From the NCBI RefSeq assembly GCF_040703035.1, contig NZ_CP159996.1:406001-470000 (forward strand): DNA of 64,000 bases. Direction: 5' to 3'. Positions 7,752 to 15,996 of this stretch are shown one piece after another. A program made the translations under genes and the position numbers. The DNA is from Terribacillus aidingensis (GTDB taxonomy: Bacteria > Bacillota > Bacilli > Bacillales > Amphibacillaceae). A model generated the notes under the pieces. The model had not been told where the DNA came from and ran no database searches. It saw only the letters and a program-made list of their open reading frames with translations. Position 1 is the stretch's first letter. Every line of letters begins with the position of its first letter.

Positions 7752-9434
7752 GTGTACAAATCAATTGCAGCAGAATTAGTAGCAAAAGCGTTGAACAAGC
7801 CAGCAGAGGAAATGACCCATCAAATCGAAAGACCGAAACAGCTGCAGCATGGAGACTATGCTTTTCCTTGCTTTTCGTTGGCGAAGGAAAAGAGGCAGTC
7901 ACCGCAGAATATTGCAGTAGAACTAGCAACAGGTTTAACACATGAAGTGTTTTCATCTATCACAGCAGTTGGTGGGTATGTTAATTTCACACTCCATAAA
8001 AAGCTTGCCGGCAGCAGCGTGCTGAAGGATATTCTTCAGCAGCGCGCAGCATACGGAAGTACAACTATCGGACAAGGGCAGACAGTTACTATCGATCTGT
8101 CTTCTCCTAATATTGCAAAGCCTTTTTCAATGGGGCATCTGCGCTCGACCGTAATTGGGAACAGCATTAGTCTTTTGCTGGAAAAGCAAGGCTATGATGT
8201 TGTAAGGATCAACCATGTAGGTGATTGGGGTACACAATTCGGCAAGCTGATTTGCGCTTATGAAAAATGGGGTGAGGAAGTGAAGGTGCGTGCCAACACG
8301 ATTCCGGAGCTTCTGAAGCTGTATGTCCGTTTCCATGAAGAAGCAGCGCACAATGAACAGCTGGAGCAAGAAGGGAGGGACTGGTTCCGAAAGCTCGAGC
8401 AAGGAGATGCGTATGCAAATAAGCTCTGGAGCTGGTTCCGTGACGTATCAATGGAAGAGTTCGATCGTGTTTATAAACTGATGGGCGTACGCTTTGATTC
8501 GGACGCAGGAGAAGCTTTCTACAATGACAAGATGGAACGTGTTGTAGAGGAGTTGGAGCAAAAAGAACTGCTTAGTCTGTCGGAAGGTGCCCAGGTAGTA
8601 CGCCTGGATGAATTTGAACTTCCGCCTAGTCTGATCAAGAAAAAAGATGGCGCTACACTATATGCAACGCGTGATCTTGCTGCAGCTATCTATCGCAAGG
8701 AAACATACAAATTCTCCAAAAGTCTGTATGTTGTCGGACATGAACAGAGTTTACATTTTCAGCAGCTGAAACTAGTGCTAGAGAAAATGGGCTATGAATG
8801 GGCTGAAGGAATCACTCACATCCCATTCGGCATGGTACTGCAGGATGGCAAGAAAATGTCGACCAGGAAAGGAAAGCTAGTACTGCTGGATAAAGTGCTG
8901 GAACAGGCAATCCATTTGGCAGATGCTAATATAACTGAAAAAAATCCAGGGTTGGCTAATAAGGAAGAAGTCGCAAGACAAGTCGGCGTTGGTGCTGTCT
9001 TATTCCATGACTTGAAGCATGAACGTATCCACGATATAGAGTTCTCGTTGGAAGATATGCTTCGTGTGGAAGGAGAGACAGGGCCATATGTGCAATATAC
9101 GCATGCTCGAGCTAGTACGTTGCTGGCTAAGGGAGGAGAATTCCAGGACGGTTCGGAAGTCGATGAAGAGACAGCAGTAGCTGCTTGGCCGATTCTTTCC
9201 CTGCTGCTGCAGTTCCCGGAAGCAATCGCCAATGCCGGAACCAACTACGATCCTTCCAGAATCGCCAAATATGTGATTGATCTTGCCCAAGCGTTCAACA
9301 GCTATTATGGAAAAGTGCGTATCCTTGAAAAAGATGAAAAACTCGGTGCACGATTGGCAATTGTCGAAGCTGTTGCATCCGTTTTGGAGGAGGGTCTTCG
9401 ACTCTTGGGGATTCACGCACCGACACAAATGTGA
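7752..9434 (+). CDS. argS: Arginyl-tRNA synthetase
   Basis: A 560-residue class I synthetase that charges tRNA-Arg. The HIGH-type motif appears as SSPNIAKPFSMGHLRST (about residue 120), the KMSKS-like motif is DGKKMSTRKG (about 375), and the anticodon-binding ALPHA domain is at the C-terminus, ending in a typical Met. The start is a GTG at 7752 behind AAGGAGG; upstream in-frame codons lie within the terminator hairpin. This form resembles the T-box-controlled ArgS found in some Bacillus beside a second, uncontrolled ArgS. Its stop is directly abutted by the convergent cupin gene. Confidence 0.95.
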   Translation: MYKSIAAELVAKALNKPAEEMTHQIERPKQLQHGDYAFPCFSLAKEKRQSPQNIAVELATGLTHEVFSSITAVGGYVNFTLHKKLAGSSVLKDILQQRAAYGSTTIGQGQTVTIDLSSPNIAKPFSMGHLRSTVIGNSISLLLEKQGYDVVRINHVGDWGTQFGKLICAYEKWGEEVKVRANTIPELLKLYVRFHEEAAHNEQLEQEGRDWFRKLEQGDAYANKLWSWFRDVSMEEFDRVYKLMGVRFDSDAGEAFYNDKMERVVEELEQKELLSLSEGAQVVRLDEFELPPSLIKKKDGATLYATRDLAAAIYRKETYKFSKSLYVVGHEQSLHFQQLKLVLEKMGYEWAEGITHIPFGMVLQDGKKMSTRKGKLVLLDKVLEQAIHLADANITEKNPGLANKEEVARQVGVGAVLFHDLKHERIHDIEFSLEDMLRVEGETGPYVQYTHARASTLLAKGGEFQDGSEVDEETAVAAWPILSLLLQFPEAIANAGTNYDPSRIAKYVIDLAQAFNSYYGKVRILEKDEKLGARLAIVEAVASVLEEGLRLLGIHAPTQM

Positions 9435-9898
9435 TTAGCTCCAGATCGAATTGCCGGTAACAGGATCCAGCTGCGGAATTGGGACTTTCGGAATTTGCTG
9501 CAGCGCTTGGCTGTATTCGCCTGACTTGTCCGTTTTCGTGTCAAAGGACATACCATCCGGATAAGCACCAAGTACTTGAAAATCATTAGATTGCTGCATC
9601 CGTTTGTGGGCTGTACCGGCAGGCAGCACAATGACATCACCATGAGAGATTTCCAGCTGTTCTCCATCCGGTCCGCCTAGCTGAACAGTTGCATGGCCGC
9701 TCAAAACACCCAGTACTTCATGGACAGTACTGTGATAGTGGTGATACGGGAAAATGCCATTGACCCAGCTGTTTCTCCAGTTATTGGATTTGAAAACCTC
9801 CTGCATCGTATCAGTATGTTCGAAAGCATTCTTATAATAAAGAACAGGAAGCTTATTATTTGGATAGATGCCATCGTCATGAAAATGGAATTTTGCAT
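9435..9898 (-). pseudogene. Cupin-domain protein, frameshifted near the start
   Basis: The body is a small single-domain cupin: YHHYHSTVHEVLGVLSG contains the HxH..E metal motif and DVIVLPAGTAHKRM the second cupin motif. The ATG with a good ribosome binding site (AAGGAGG, ATG at 9898) is in a different frame from the body. The body frame is open upstream of its first ATG (9806) and encodes FHFHDDGIYPNNKLPVLYY, a plausible conserved N-terminus, but has no start codon. One missing base in the A-run at 9891-9894 would join the two. Either the gene is broken, the base is a sequencing error, or translation starts at 9806 without an evident ribosome binding site. Confidence 0.75.
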
Positions 9899-10032
9899 GA
9901 TGTGCCTCCTTTTTCTTTGTTATTTACCCGACTGTTCATCAATTGAAATTCCTTTTTATACAAAATGTACTATTTATCATGCGAGTCTACGTTTATAATA
10001 CGGATAAATAACTCACAGACAGGCGGTTACGC

Positions 10033-11172
10033 ATGAAAATAAAAGCATTCTTTGTCGCGTTGTCGGGTCTTATCATTCTTACGTTGTGCAGTGGAGGAGT
10101 TCCGAAACAGCAAACAGAAGCGGTTCAGGCAGTGCAGCAAAAAATAGTGGAGCTGGAACCAAAAGAGGTGCCTGATAGTAAGTCAATTTCCGTTACTGCT
10201 ATCGGGGATGTGCTCCTGCATAGCTCCATTTATTATGATGCAAGTACAAAGACAGGCTATGATTTTGATCCGATGTTTCAAGATGTTAAACCCTATTTAG
10301 ATAGAACGACGCTCACTGTTGCCAACCAGGAATCGATTATGGGCGGGGAAGCGCTAGGCGTATCCACTTACCCGAACTTCAACAGTCCTGATGAAATTGG
10401 CGATACCTTGAAGGATGTTGGAGTCGATGTAGTCACGATGGCTAACAACCATACATTGGACAAAGGGGAAACCGGGGTGAAGCATGCTACTGCTCAGTAC
10501 GAGAAAATCGGTATGGCATATACTGGAGCGTATGCGAACAAGGAAGATAGTGAAAAGCTAACGATAGAAGATACAGCAGAAGGTATCTCGGTTGCCTTTC
10601 TTAGCTATACGTATGGAACAAACGGTATTCCTGTACCGCAAGGTAAGGACTATCTGGTCAATCTGATTGACAAGCAGAAAATAAAATATGATATCAACCA
10701 TGCAAAACAGCAAGCAGATGCTGTTATTGTAAGTTTGCATTTCGGTGTAGAATATGAAGATGATCCTAACGAGGAGCAAAAGGATCTTGCGCAATTCGTT
10801 GCTGACCAGGGAGCAACAGCTGTTTTAGGTTGTCACCCGCATGTGCTGCAGCCAGTTGAATGGCTGAGAGGAAAAGAGGGGAATAAAACGCTCGTCATTT
10901 ATTCTCTCGGGAATTTCATTGCTGCCCAGGAGGAAACGGATCGGCGTATAGGTGCGGCTTTTCAATTCGATATTGTAAAAGACGGAAAGACCGTGACTGC
11001 GAAGGAGCCAAGAATGCTGCTGACGTATTTATCTTTTTCGGATTGGCAGCATTACCGAGTTCAGCCGATGTATCAATTGCCGGAAATGAAAAGTGCTTAT
11101 GAAGCGAAGAAGAAGCATATGGCGAAGCTTGCACCAGATCTTTCCTTCATTGAGAAAGATACATCGAGCTAA
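10033..11172 (+). CDS. CapA-family metallophosphatase-fold protein
   Basis: A 379-residue protein of the CapA/PgsA family, known from poly-gamma-glutamate capsule loci but common as stand-alone copies. A hydrophobic N-terminal segment (residues 5-20) suggests export; the LTLC at its end is a poor lipobox, so lipidation is doubtful. The calcineurin-like domain (from about residue 50) shows AIGDVLLH, ANQESIMGG, TMANNHTLDKG, VSLHFGVEYE, LGCHPHVLQPVE and YSLGNFI. No pgsBC genes are near, so a capsule role is not implied. A TATAAT at 9994-9999 lies upstream without a clear -35. Confidence 0.88.
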   Translation: MKIKAFFVALSGLIILTLCSGGVPKQQTEAVQAVQQKIVELEPKEVPDSKSISVTAIGDVLLHSSIYYDASTKTGYDFDPMFQDVKPYLDRTTLTVANQESIMGGEALGVSTYPNFNSPDEIGDTLKDVGVDVVTMANNHTLDKGETGVKHATAQYEKIGMAYTGAYANKEDSEKLTIEDTAEGISVAFLSYTYGTNGIPVPQGKDYLVNLIDKQKIKYDINHAKQQADAVIVSLHFGVEYEDDPNEEQKDLAQFVADQGATAVLGCHPHVLQPVEWLRGKEGNKTLVIYSLGNFIAAQEETDRRIGAAFQFDIVKDGKTVTAKEPRMLLTYLSFSDWQHYRVQPMYQLPEMKSAYEAKKKHMAKLAPDLSFIEKDTSS

Positions 11173-11238
11173 ACTGCTTGATTTCCGCCTTGTGTGTACC
11201 GTATCTTAAGAAGGAAAAGCAGAAGGGGGAAACAAACA

Positions 11239-11559
11239 ATGGAACAAATCAATACAAGAGAAAAGTTCAATGAAGTTATCGTGAGTGAAGAGCCGGTCAT
11301 CGTTAAGTTCTTCGCAGACTGGTGTCCGGACTGCACACGTATGAATATGTTTATCGATCAGGTGCTTGCGGAATATGGCAATCATAAATGGTATGAGCTT
11401 AATAATGATGAAGTACCCGATGTTGCAGCTGAGCAGGACGTAATGGGAATTCCAAGTATTCTCCTATTCCAAAACGGTGAGAAGCTGGCGCACTTGCATA
11501 GTGCAAATGCGAAATCTCCTGAAGAGGTTATCGCATTCCTCCAACAGCAGCTTGGGTAA
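11239..11559 (+). CDS. ydbP: Thioredoxin-like protein YdbP
   Basis: A 106-residue cytoplasmic thioredoxin-fold protein with active site WCPDC (about residues 29-33) and cis-proline loop MGIPSILLF. It matches the YdbP subfamily of Bacillus, which in B. subtilis also lies near the cshA region. The start at 11239 follows AGGGGGA; the frame extends back to 11194 without a ribosome binding site. Substrate and partner are unknown. Confidence 0.88.
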   Translation: MEQINTREKFNEVIVSEEPVIVKFFADWCPDCTRMNMFIDQVLAEYGNHKWYELNNDEVPDVAAEQDVMGIPSILLFQNGEKLAHLHSANAKSPEEVIAFLQQQLG

Positions 11560-11574
11560 CTATTTGTAAACCGA

Positions 11575-11610
11575 AAAGCTTTCCTGATCAGCAGGAAAGC
11601 TTTTTTTATA
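11575..11610 (+). terminator. Terminator after ydbP
   Basis: 11-bp stem AAAGCTTTCCT (11575-11585) with AGGAAAGCTTT (11593-11603), then T residues. Confidence 0.88.
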
Positions 11611-11624
11611 GCAGTATCTTTTCT

Positions 11625-11653
11625 TTGACTAAAAATGTTTCCTTTGGTAAACT
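11625..11653 (+). promoter_or_regulatory. mntH promoter with MntR-like operator
   Basis: TTGACT (11625-11630), 17 bp, TAAACT (11648-11653). The imperfect palindrome GTTTCCTTTGGTAAAC (11637-11652) fills the spacer and overlaps the -10. Its reverse complement resembles the manganese repressor MntR box as I remember it. Regulation by MntR is inferred. Confidence 0.55.
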
Positions 11654-11686
11654 TGCGCTAATAACAACAAGAAAGAAGCGATCTTT

Positions 11687-13027
11687 ATGGATAAAGAACG
11701 AGACAAGGGCTGGCTTAGCAGAGCTAGGGATGCAAGTCTGGAAGAGTCGAACCATAGTGTGGCTATTCCGGAGAATGGGAGCTTCTTCAAAAAGCTATTC
11801 GCCTTTATGGGTCCAGGTGTACTTGTGGCAGTTGGTTTCATTGATCCGGGTAACTGGGAGACGTCCATTTCAGCTGGTTCTTCCTTTGGCTATATGCTGC
11901 TTGCTGTCGTCCTGCTTTCCAACTTAATTGCCATGCTGATGCAGGGGCTGGCCGCCAAGCTCGGAATCGCAACTGGCCGTGATTTAGCGCAGGCGACAAG
12001 GGATGCCTTCCATCCGAAAGTGGTCGTGGTACTGTGGATGCTGACAGAGCTGGCCATTATAGCAACAGATTTGGCCGAGGTTTTGGGTTCTGCCATAGCA
12101 CTTAATTTGCTATTTCACATACCGATCATGGTGGGCATAATCATTACAGCGTTGGACGTCCTTTTGCTGCTTCTATTGCAGAAAAAAGGATTTCGCTGGA
12201 TGGAAGCGATCATTACCGTACTGATGATCACCATCGCGGGCTGTTTTCTTTTCGAGTTGATTTTTTCGCATCCTGCTCTTTCGGAAGCATTGAAAGGCTA
12301 TATCCCTTCGCCGGAAATTGTGACCGACCCATCGGTCTTATTCCTAGCGCTTGGTATTCTCGGTGCAACTGTTATGCCGCATAACCTGTATCTGCATTCC
12401 TCTATCGTGCAAACAAGGAATTATCGGGATACAGAAAAGGGTAAGAAGGAAGCAGTGAAATTCGCATATATAGACTCGACCTTCTCACTCGGGGTTGCTT
12501 TCTTCGTCAATTCAGCAATTCTAATCCTTGGTGCAGCTGCTTTCCATACTATTGGGCAGCATGTGGAAGGAATTGAGGATGCATACAAGCTGTTAAGTCC
12601 TGCTATTGGTGCGGGTGCTGCCAGCTTCCTTTTCGGGTTTGCACTGCTTCTATCTGGTCAGTCTTCGACTATTACAGGTACATTGACTGGACAGATCGTC
12701 ATGGAAGGATTCATTCAGTTCCGCATAAAACCCTGGGTCAGACGGCTTGTTACAAGAATCATCGCCATCATTCCTGCGCTGATAGTCGTGGGGATCTACG
12801 GTCCTTCCAGCACAGGTGATTTGCTTGTTTGGAGTCAAGTAATTCTTAGCCTGCAGCTATCCTTTGCAGTCATCCCGCTTGTATTGTTTACAAGCAGCAA
12901 GAAAAAGATGGGTACTTTCGTGAACAAGCCTTATATTAAAGTGTTGGCGTGGGCAGCCACAGGATTAATAGTCTCGTTGAATGCATTCCTGCTCGGATAT
13001 ATGATCGTGACAGGGCATGCCTTATAA
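11687..13027 (+). CDS. mntH: Nramp-type Mn(II)/divalent metal transporter
   Basis: A 446-residue proton-coupled importer of Mn(II) and other divalent metals in the cytoplasmic membrane. It has about 11 membrane segments and the Nramp signatures FIDPGNWETS (metal-binding Asp and Asn, TM1) and ATVMPHNLYLHSS (TM6 region). A hydrophilic N-terminus of about 35 residues precedes the first helix. A MntR-like operator lies in its promoter. It stands alone with its own terminator. Confidence 0.95.
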   Translation: MDKERDKGWLSRARDASLEESNHSVAIPENGSFFKKLFAFMGPGVLVAVGFIDPGNWETSISAGSSFGYMLLAVVLLSNLIAMLMQGLAAKLGIATGRDLAQATRDAFHPKVVVVLWMLTELAIIATDLAEVLGSAIALNLLFHIPIMVGIIITALDVLLLLLLQKKGFRWMEAIITVLMITIAGCFLFELIFSHPALSEALKGYIPSPEIVTDPSVLFLALGILGATVMPHNLYLHSSIVQTRNYRDTEKGKKEAVKFAYIDSTFSLGVAFFVNSAILILGAAAFHTIGQHVEGIEDAYKLLSPAIGAGAASFLFGFALLLSGQSSTITGTLTGQIVMEGFIQFRIKPWVRRLVTRIIAIIPALIVVGIYGPSSTGDLLVWSQVILSLQLSFAVIPLVLFTSSKKKMGTFVNKPYIKVLAWAATGLIVSLNAFLLGYMIVTGHAL

Positions 13028-13028
13028 A

Positions 13029-13052
13029 GCCGGTTTCCAGCCGGCATTTTTT
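13029..13052 (+). terminator. Terminator after mntH
   Basis: GCCGG (13029-13033)/CCGGC (13041-13045) stem followed by a T-tract. Confidence 0.75.
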
Positions 13053-13114
13053 ATTTGCCAAAGTTTAACCGATCCAATGCGCAGGGAACATTAATAGGGA
13101 AGGAGAGGAGAACG

Positions 13115-14008
13115 ATGCAAACATTCGAACACGCTGTATATCTAGTGAATGGAAATATGGACGATGACCTCATGGAACGGAAACTGGGACAAACATTGCC
13201 AAAGCTTGCGGCATCGGTCAAACAGCTAGAGGTCATGCAAACGAACGATCTGGAGGAATTGGTGAACTACAGCAGGGAGGTTGCAGGAGACATTGATCTA
13301 TTGATCATACACGGTGGTGACGGTACCATCCATCAAGTGATCAATGTTATTGCACCTTTACCTAAGCGTCCGACAGTTGCGATCATTCCGGGAGGTACTT
13401 GCAATGATTTCAGCCGCATGTTAGGGTTGCCGCAGAATTTAGGGAAGGCAGCTGCAGCAATCGCTGACGGGAAGACCGCTTCGATAGACATTGGCCAGTA
13501 TGAGGAATCGTACTTCTTGAATTTCTGGGGAGTGGGGCTGATTGCGGATGCATCGAATAACATCGATGAAGATCAGAAAGCCCGCTTAGGCGTACTATCG
13601 TATTTTATCAGTACCTTAAGAACGGTTAACCAGGCTGAACCATTTTCATATCAAATGGAAATCGATGGTGAAAATGTAGAAGGAGAAGCAGTTATGATTC
13701 TGGTAATGAACGGCCGTTTCATCGGTACAAGAGAGTTCGCAGGGCCAAATATAAGGCCAGATGATGGTAAGCTGCATGTAATATTTGTGAAAAATTCCAA
13801 TTTGACTAGCTTTAAAGAGCTTCTCCAGATTAAACAAGATAAAACAGTTCTATCTGATCTGACTGAGGTAGGAATTCAGGAAGCTGAAAAAATTCGCTTC
13901 TTGTCTCCTGCGGGTAAACCAATTGATATGGATGGAGAAGTTTATCAGGAAACATCTGGTGAGGTAAAAATCCTGCCAGGACACCTTGAAATGATAATTG
14001 GAGAATAG
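13115..14008 (+). CDS. Diacylglycerol kinase-family lipid kinase
   Basis: A 297-residue YegS/DgkB-like kinase. The DAGK catalytic domain shows IIHGGDGTIHQVINVI (about residues 67-80) and IPGGTCNDFSRMLGLP (about 90-105). Family members phosphorylate diacylglycerol or related lipids at the membrane face. Start 13115 is preceded by GGAAGGAGAGGAG. It is closest in style to YtlR-type paralogues rather than certain DgkB. The ABC-F leader promoter begins two bases after its stop codon. Confidence 0.88.
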   Translation: MQTFEHAVYLVNGNMDDDLMERKLGQTLPKLAASVKQLEVMQTNDLEELVNYSREVAGDIDLLIIHGGDGTIHQVINVIAPLPKRPTVAIIPGGTCNDFSRMLGLPQNLGKAAAAIADGKTASIDIGQYEESYFLNFWGVGLIADASNNIDEDQKARLGVLSYFISTLRTVNQAEPFSYQMEIDGENVEGEAVMILVMNGRFIGTREFAGPNIRPDDGKLHVIFVKNSNLTSFKELLQIKQDKTVLSDLTEVGIQEAEKIRFLSPAGKPIDMDGEVYQETSGEVKILPGHLEMIIGE

Positions 14009-14009
14009 T

Positions 14010-14038
14010 TTGACAATTCGTTCCATAACCTCTATACT
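14010..14038 (+). promoter_or_regulatory. Strong promoter of the ABC-F leader
   Basis: TTGACA (14010-14015), 17-bp spacer, TATACT (14033-14038). It starts directly at the end of the lipid kinase gene and drives a leader of about 300 nt. Confidence 0.8.
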
Positions 14039-14071
14039 GGAAATACTTACAAGGAAAAGGAGGGGAATCAG

Positions 14072-14179
14072 ATGTTGCACACACTTTCGCGTGAAGCCGA
14101 TCAAAATCTATTGCATCGCCGCGCGATTATTCATGGTTTTGTTGGTAACGGGATACGTATGCCCTTTTTTACCAACTAA
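14072..14179 (+). CDS. Upstream ORF in the ABC-F leader (35 residues)
   Basis: ATG at 14072 has an excellent ribosome binding site (AAGGAGGGG, 7 nt spacing). It encodes a 35-residue peptide starting MLHTLSREADQNLLHRR and ending RMPFFTN, in the leader between the promoter and two terminator hairpins. A second, overlapping frame runs from GTG 14091 to 14183 and would encode a basic-plus-hydrophobic 30-residue peptide ending CPFLPTK, but has no ribosome binding site. Antibiotic-responsive leaders of ABC-F genes commonly carry such upstream ORFs. Its role as a stalling peptide is inferred. Confidence 0.5.
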   Translation: MLHTLSREADQNLLHRRAIIHGFVGNGIRMPFFTN

Positions 14180-14239
14180 ATAATGGATAATGTGCAGGAT
14201 CTATTTCTCTACAGCAGAAAGAAAAGGCGTTTCAGAGAG

Positions 14240-14265
14240 AACCACACCCTGCGTGTGGTTTTTTT
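14240..14265 (+). terminator. First hairpin of the ABC-F leader
   Basis: AACCACAC (14240-14247)/GTGTGGTT (14253-14260) with a T-tract to 14265. It may serve as a terminator or attenuator. Confidence 0.75.
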
Positions 14266-14287
14266 GTACCCTTTTTTAGAATTTGTC

Positions 14288-14323
14288 AGAGTCAGACAGT
14301 CTTGCTGTCTGGCTCTTTTTTTT
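14288..14323 (+). terminator. Second hairpin (attenuator) before the ABC-F gene
   Basis: A 12-bp stem (14288-14299 with 14305-14316, one G-T pair) and a T-run. It ends about 10 bases before the ribosome binding site of the ABC-F gene, so read-through must occur for expression. Confidence 0.8.
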
Positions 14324-14343
14324 ATAGAAAAGGAGCGAATAAC

Positions 14344-15966
14344 ATGTTAATTACATTAAAGGACGTCAAGAAAATCATGGGCGGTAATATATTGTTCGAA
14401 AAGCTGAACCTGGAGCTGAAGCCGGGAGAAAAGCTTGGTTTGGTCGGTCGAAACGGCAGTGGTAAATCAACGATCTTTAAATTGATCACCGGGACGGAGA
14501 TATGTGATGGTGGGCAAGTGTTTATACGCAAGCAAGCAAAAATAGGTTATTTAGAGCAAATTCCAGTTGGGCATGCCGGTACTGTGAAGCAGTACTTGAT
14601 GGGTGCATTCGATGAACTTGCTGCGTTGCAGGAAAGAATGCGGAAATTAGAGGAGCAAATGCTGGATCCGGGAAAAATGGAGAAAGCACTGGCTGCTTAT
14701 GGAGAGGTGCAAACTGCATTTGCAGAAGCAGGCGGCTATGAAATGGATGCAAACATTGCCCGGACAGCAAATGGGTTGCACATTGGACAGCTGCTGGAAG
14801 AACCTTTTGCCAAACTGAGTGGAGGAGAGAAAACAAAGGTGGGCTTGGCGTATGTACTCCTGCAGCAGCCAGATCTCCTGCTGTTGGATGAACCGACAAA
14901 CCATCTTGATCTGTCAGCTATTGAATGGCTGGAAAACTTTCTGGCGAATTACGCAGGAGCTGTATGCGTCATCTCGCATGATCAGTATTTCCTGGATGCA
15001 ACTGTATCCCGGATTGCTGATTTAGAGGATGGGGAGGTGACGGTTTATACCGGCAACTTCACCTCTTTTCTGAAACAAAAGGAAGCGAAGCTCCTGCAAG
15101 AATTCGAAGCATATAAGGAACAGCAGAAAAAGATCAAGAAAATGAAGGAAACAATCAAAAGGCTGAAGCTGTGGGCGAATCAGGCAAATCCGCCGAATGA
15201 AGGATTGCATAAGCGTGCGCGTAATATGGAACGCGCATTGGAGCGGATGGAGAAGCTGTCCAGGCCTAATATTGATCCGGCAAAGATGAGGCTTAAACTT
15301 GCTGCAGACGAGCGCAGCGGCGAAGATGTCATCCGCATGGAAGCAATCAGAAAGTCCTTCGGTGAACGAGAAGTGCTACGGGATATCATGCTGCATTTGC
15401 GCTATAAAGAAAGGGTAGCTATTGTAGGGGATAACGGCAGCGGCAAGTCGACATTAATCAAAATTGTCCTTGGCAGTTTACGTGCTGACAGCGGAATCGT
15501 TAAGATCGGGAGTGCAGTGCAGGTGGGTTACCTGCCGCAGCATCCATTGGAGGATGCGGATCCCGCCATGCGGATGATTGATTATTTCCGAACGGTGATT
15601 TCTGTGGCGGAAGCAGAAGCAAGACATATGCTGGCAGCATTCATGTTCTACGGGTACGCGGTGTTCCAGCCGATTGGGCGCTTGAGCGGAGGAGAAAGAA
15701 TGCGGCTGAAACTTGCCATTTTTATGCATCAAGGTATCAATTTGCTTATCTTGGATGAACCGACGAACCATCTGGACTTGGAATCAAGGGAAGTTCTGGA
15801 GGAAGCTCTGGGGCGTTTTGATGGAACGGTGCTTGGTATCAGCCATGATCGACATCTGCTGAATACCTGTTTTGATCAGACAGCTTACCTGGAAAATGGG
15901 GTGCTTCATCGTTATCCGGGTAATTATGAAGAGACAAAAGACCAATGGAAGATAGTTAAACAATAA
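14344..15966 (+). CDS. ABC-F family ribosome-associated ATPase
   Basis: A 540-residue protein with two ABC ATPase domains and no membrane segments. The first has GRNGSGKST, LSGGEKTK and LLLLDEPTNHLDL; the second has GDNGSGKST, LSGGERMR and LLILDEPTNHLDL. The linker (about residues 240-315, charged and helical) is the element that reaches the ribosomal E and P sites in ABC-F proteins. Start 14344 follows AAAAGGAG. The attenuator-like leader suggests an antibiotic-inducible resistance factor of the VmlR/Vga type, but the subfamily cannot be settled here; it is clearly distinct from the second ABC-F gene in this window (ydiF). Confidence 0.9.
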   Translation: MLITLKDVKKIMGGNILFEKLNLELKPGEKLGLVGRNGSGKSTIFKLITGTEICDGGQVFIRKQAKIGYLEQIPVGHAGTVKQYLMGAFDELAALQERMRKLEEQMLDPGKMEKALAAYGEVQTAFAEAGGYEMDANIARTANGLHIGQLLEEPFAKLSGGEKTKVGLAYVLLQQPDLLLLDEPTNHLDLSAIEWLENFLANYAGAVCVISHDQYFLDATVSRIADLEDGEVTVYTGNFTSFLKQKEAKLLQEFEAYKEQQKKIKKMKETIKRLKLWANQANPPNEGLHKRARNMERALERMEKLSRPNIDPAKMRLKLAADERSGEDVIRMEAIRKSFGEREVLRDIMLHLRYKERVAIVGDNGSGKSTLIKIVLGSLRADSGIVKIGSAVQVGYLPQHPLEDADPAMRMIDYFRTVISVAEAEARHMLAAFMFYGYAVFQPIGRLSGGERMRLKLAIFMHQGINLLILDEPTNHLDLESREVLEEALGRFDGTVLGISHDRHLLNTCFDQTAYLENGVLHRYPGNYEETKDQWKIVKQ

Positions 15967-15996
15967 AAAGCTGCGAGCAATGCTCGCAGCTTTTCT
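15966..15996. terminator. Bidirectional terminator between ABC-F and SDR genes
   Basis: A 14-bp stem (15966-15979 with 15981-15994), with A-run on the left and T-run on the right, serves both convergent genes. Confidence 0.85.

Noticed and set aside
10085..10095. Lipobox in the CapA-like protein
   Set aside because: The sequence before the cysteine is LTLC; Leu at -1 is not accepted by the usual lipobox, so lipidation was not called.
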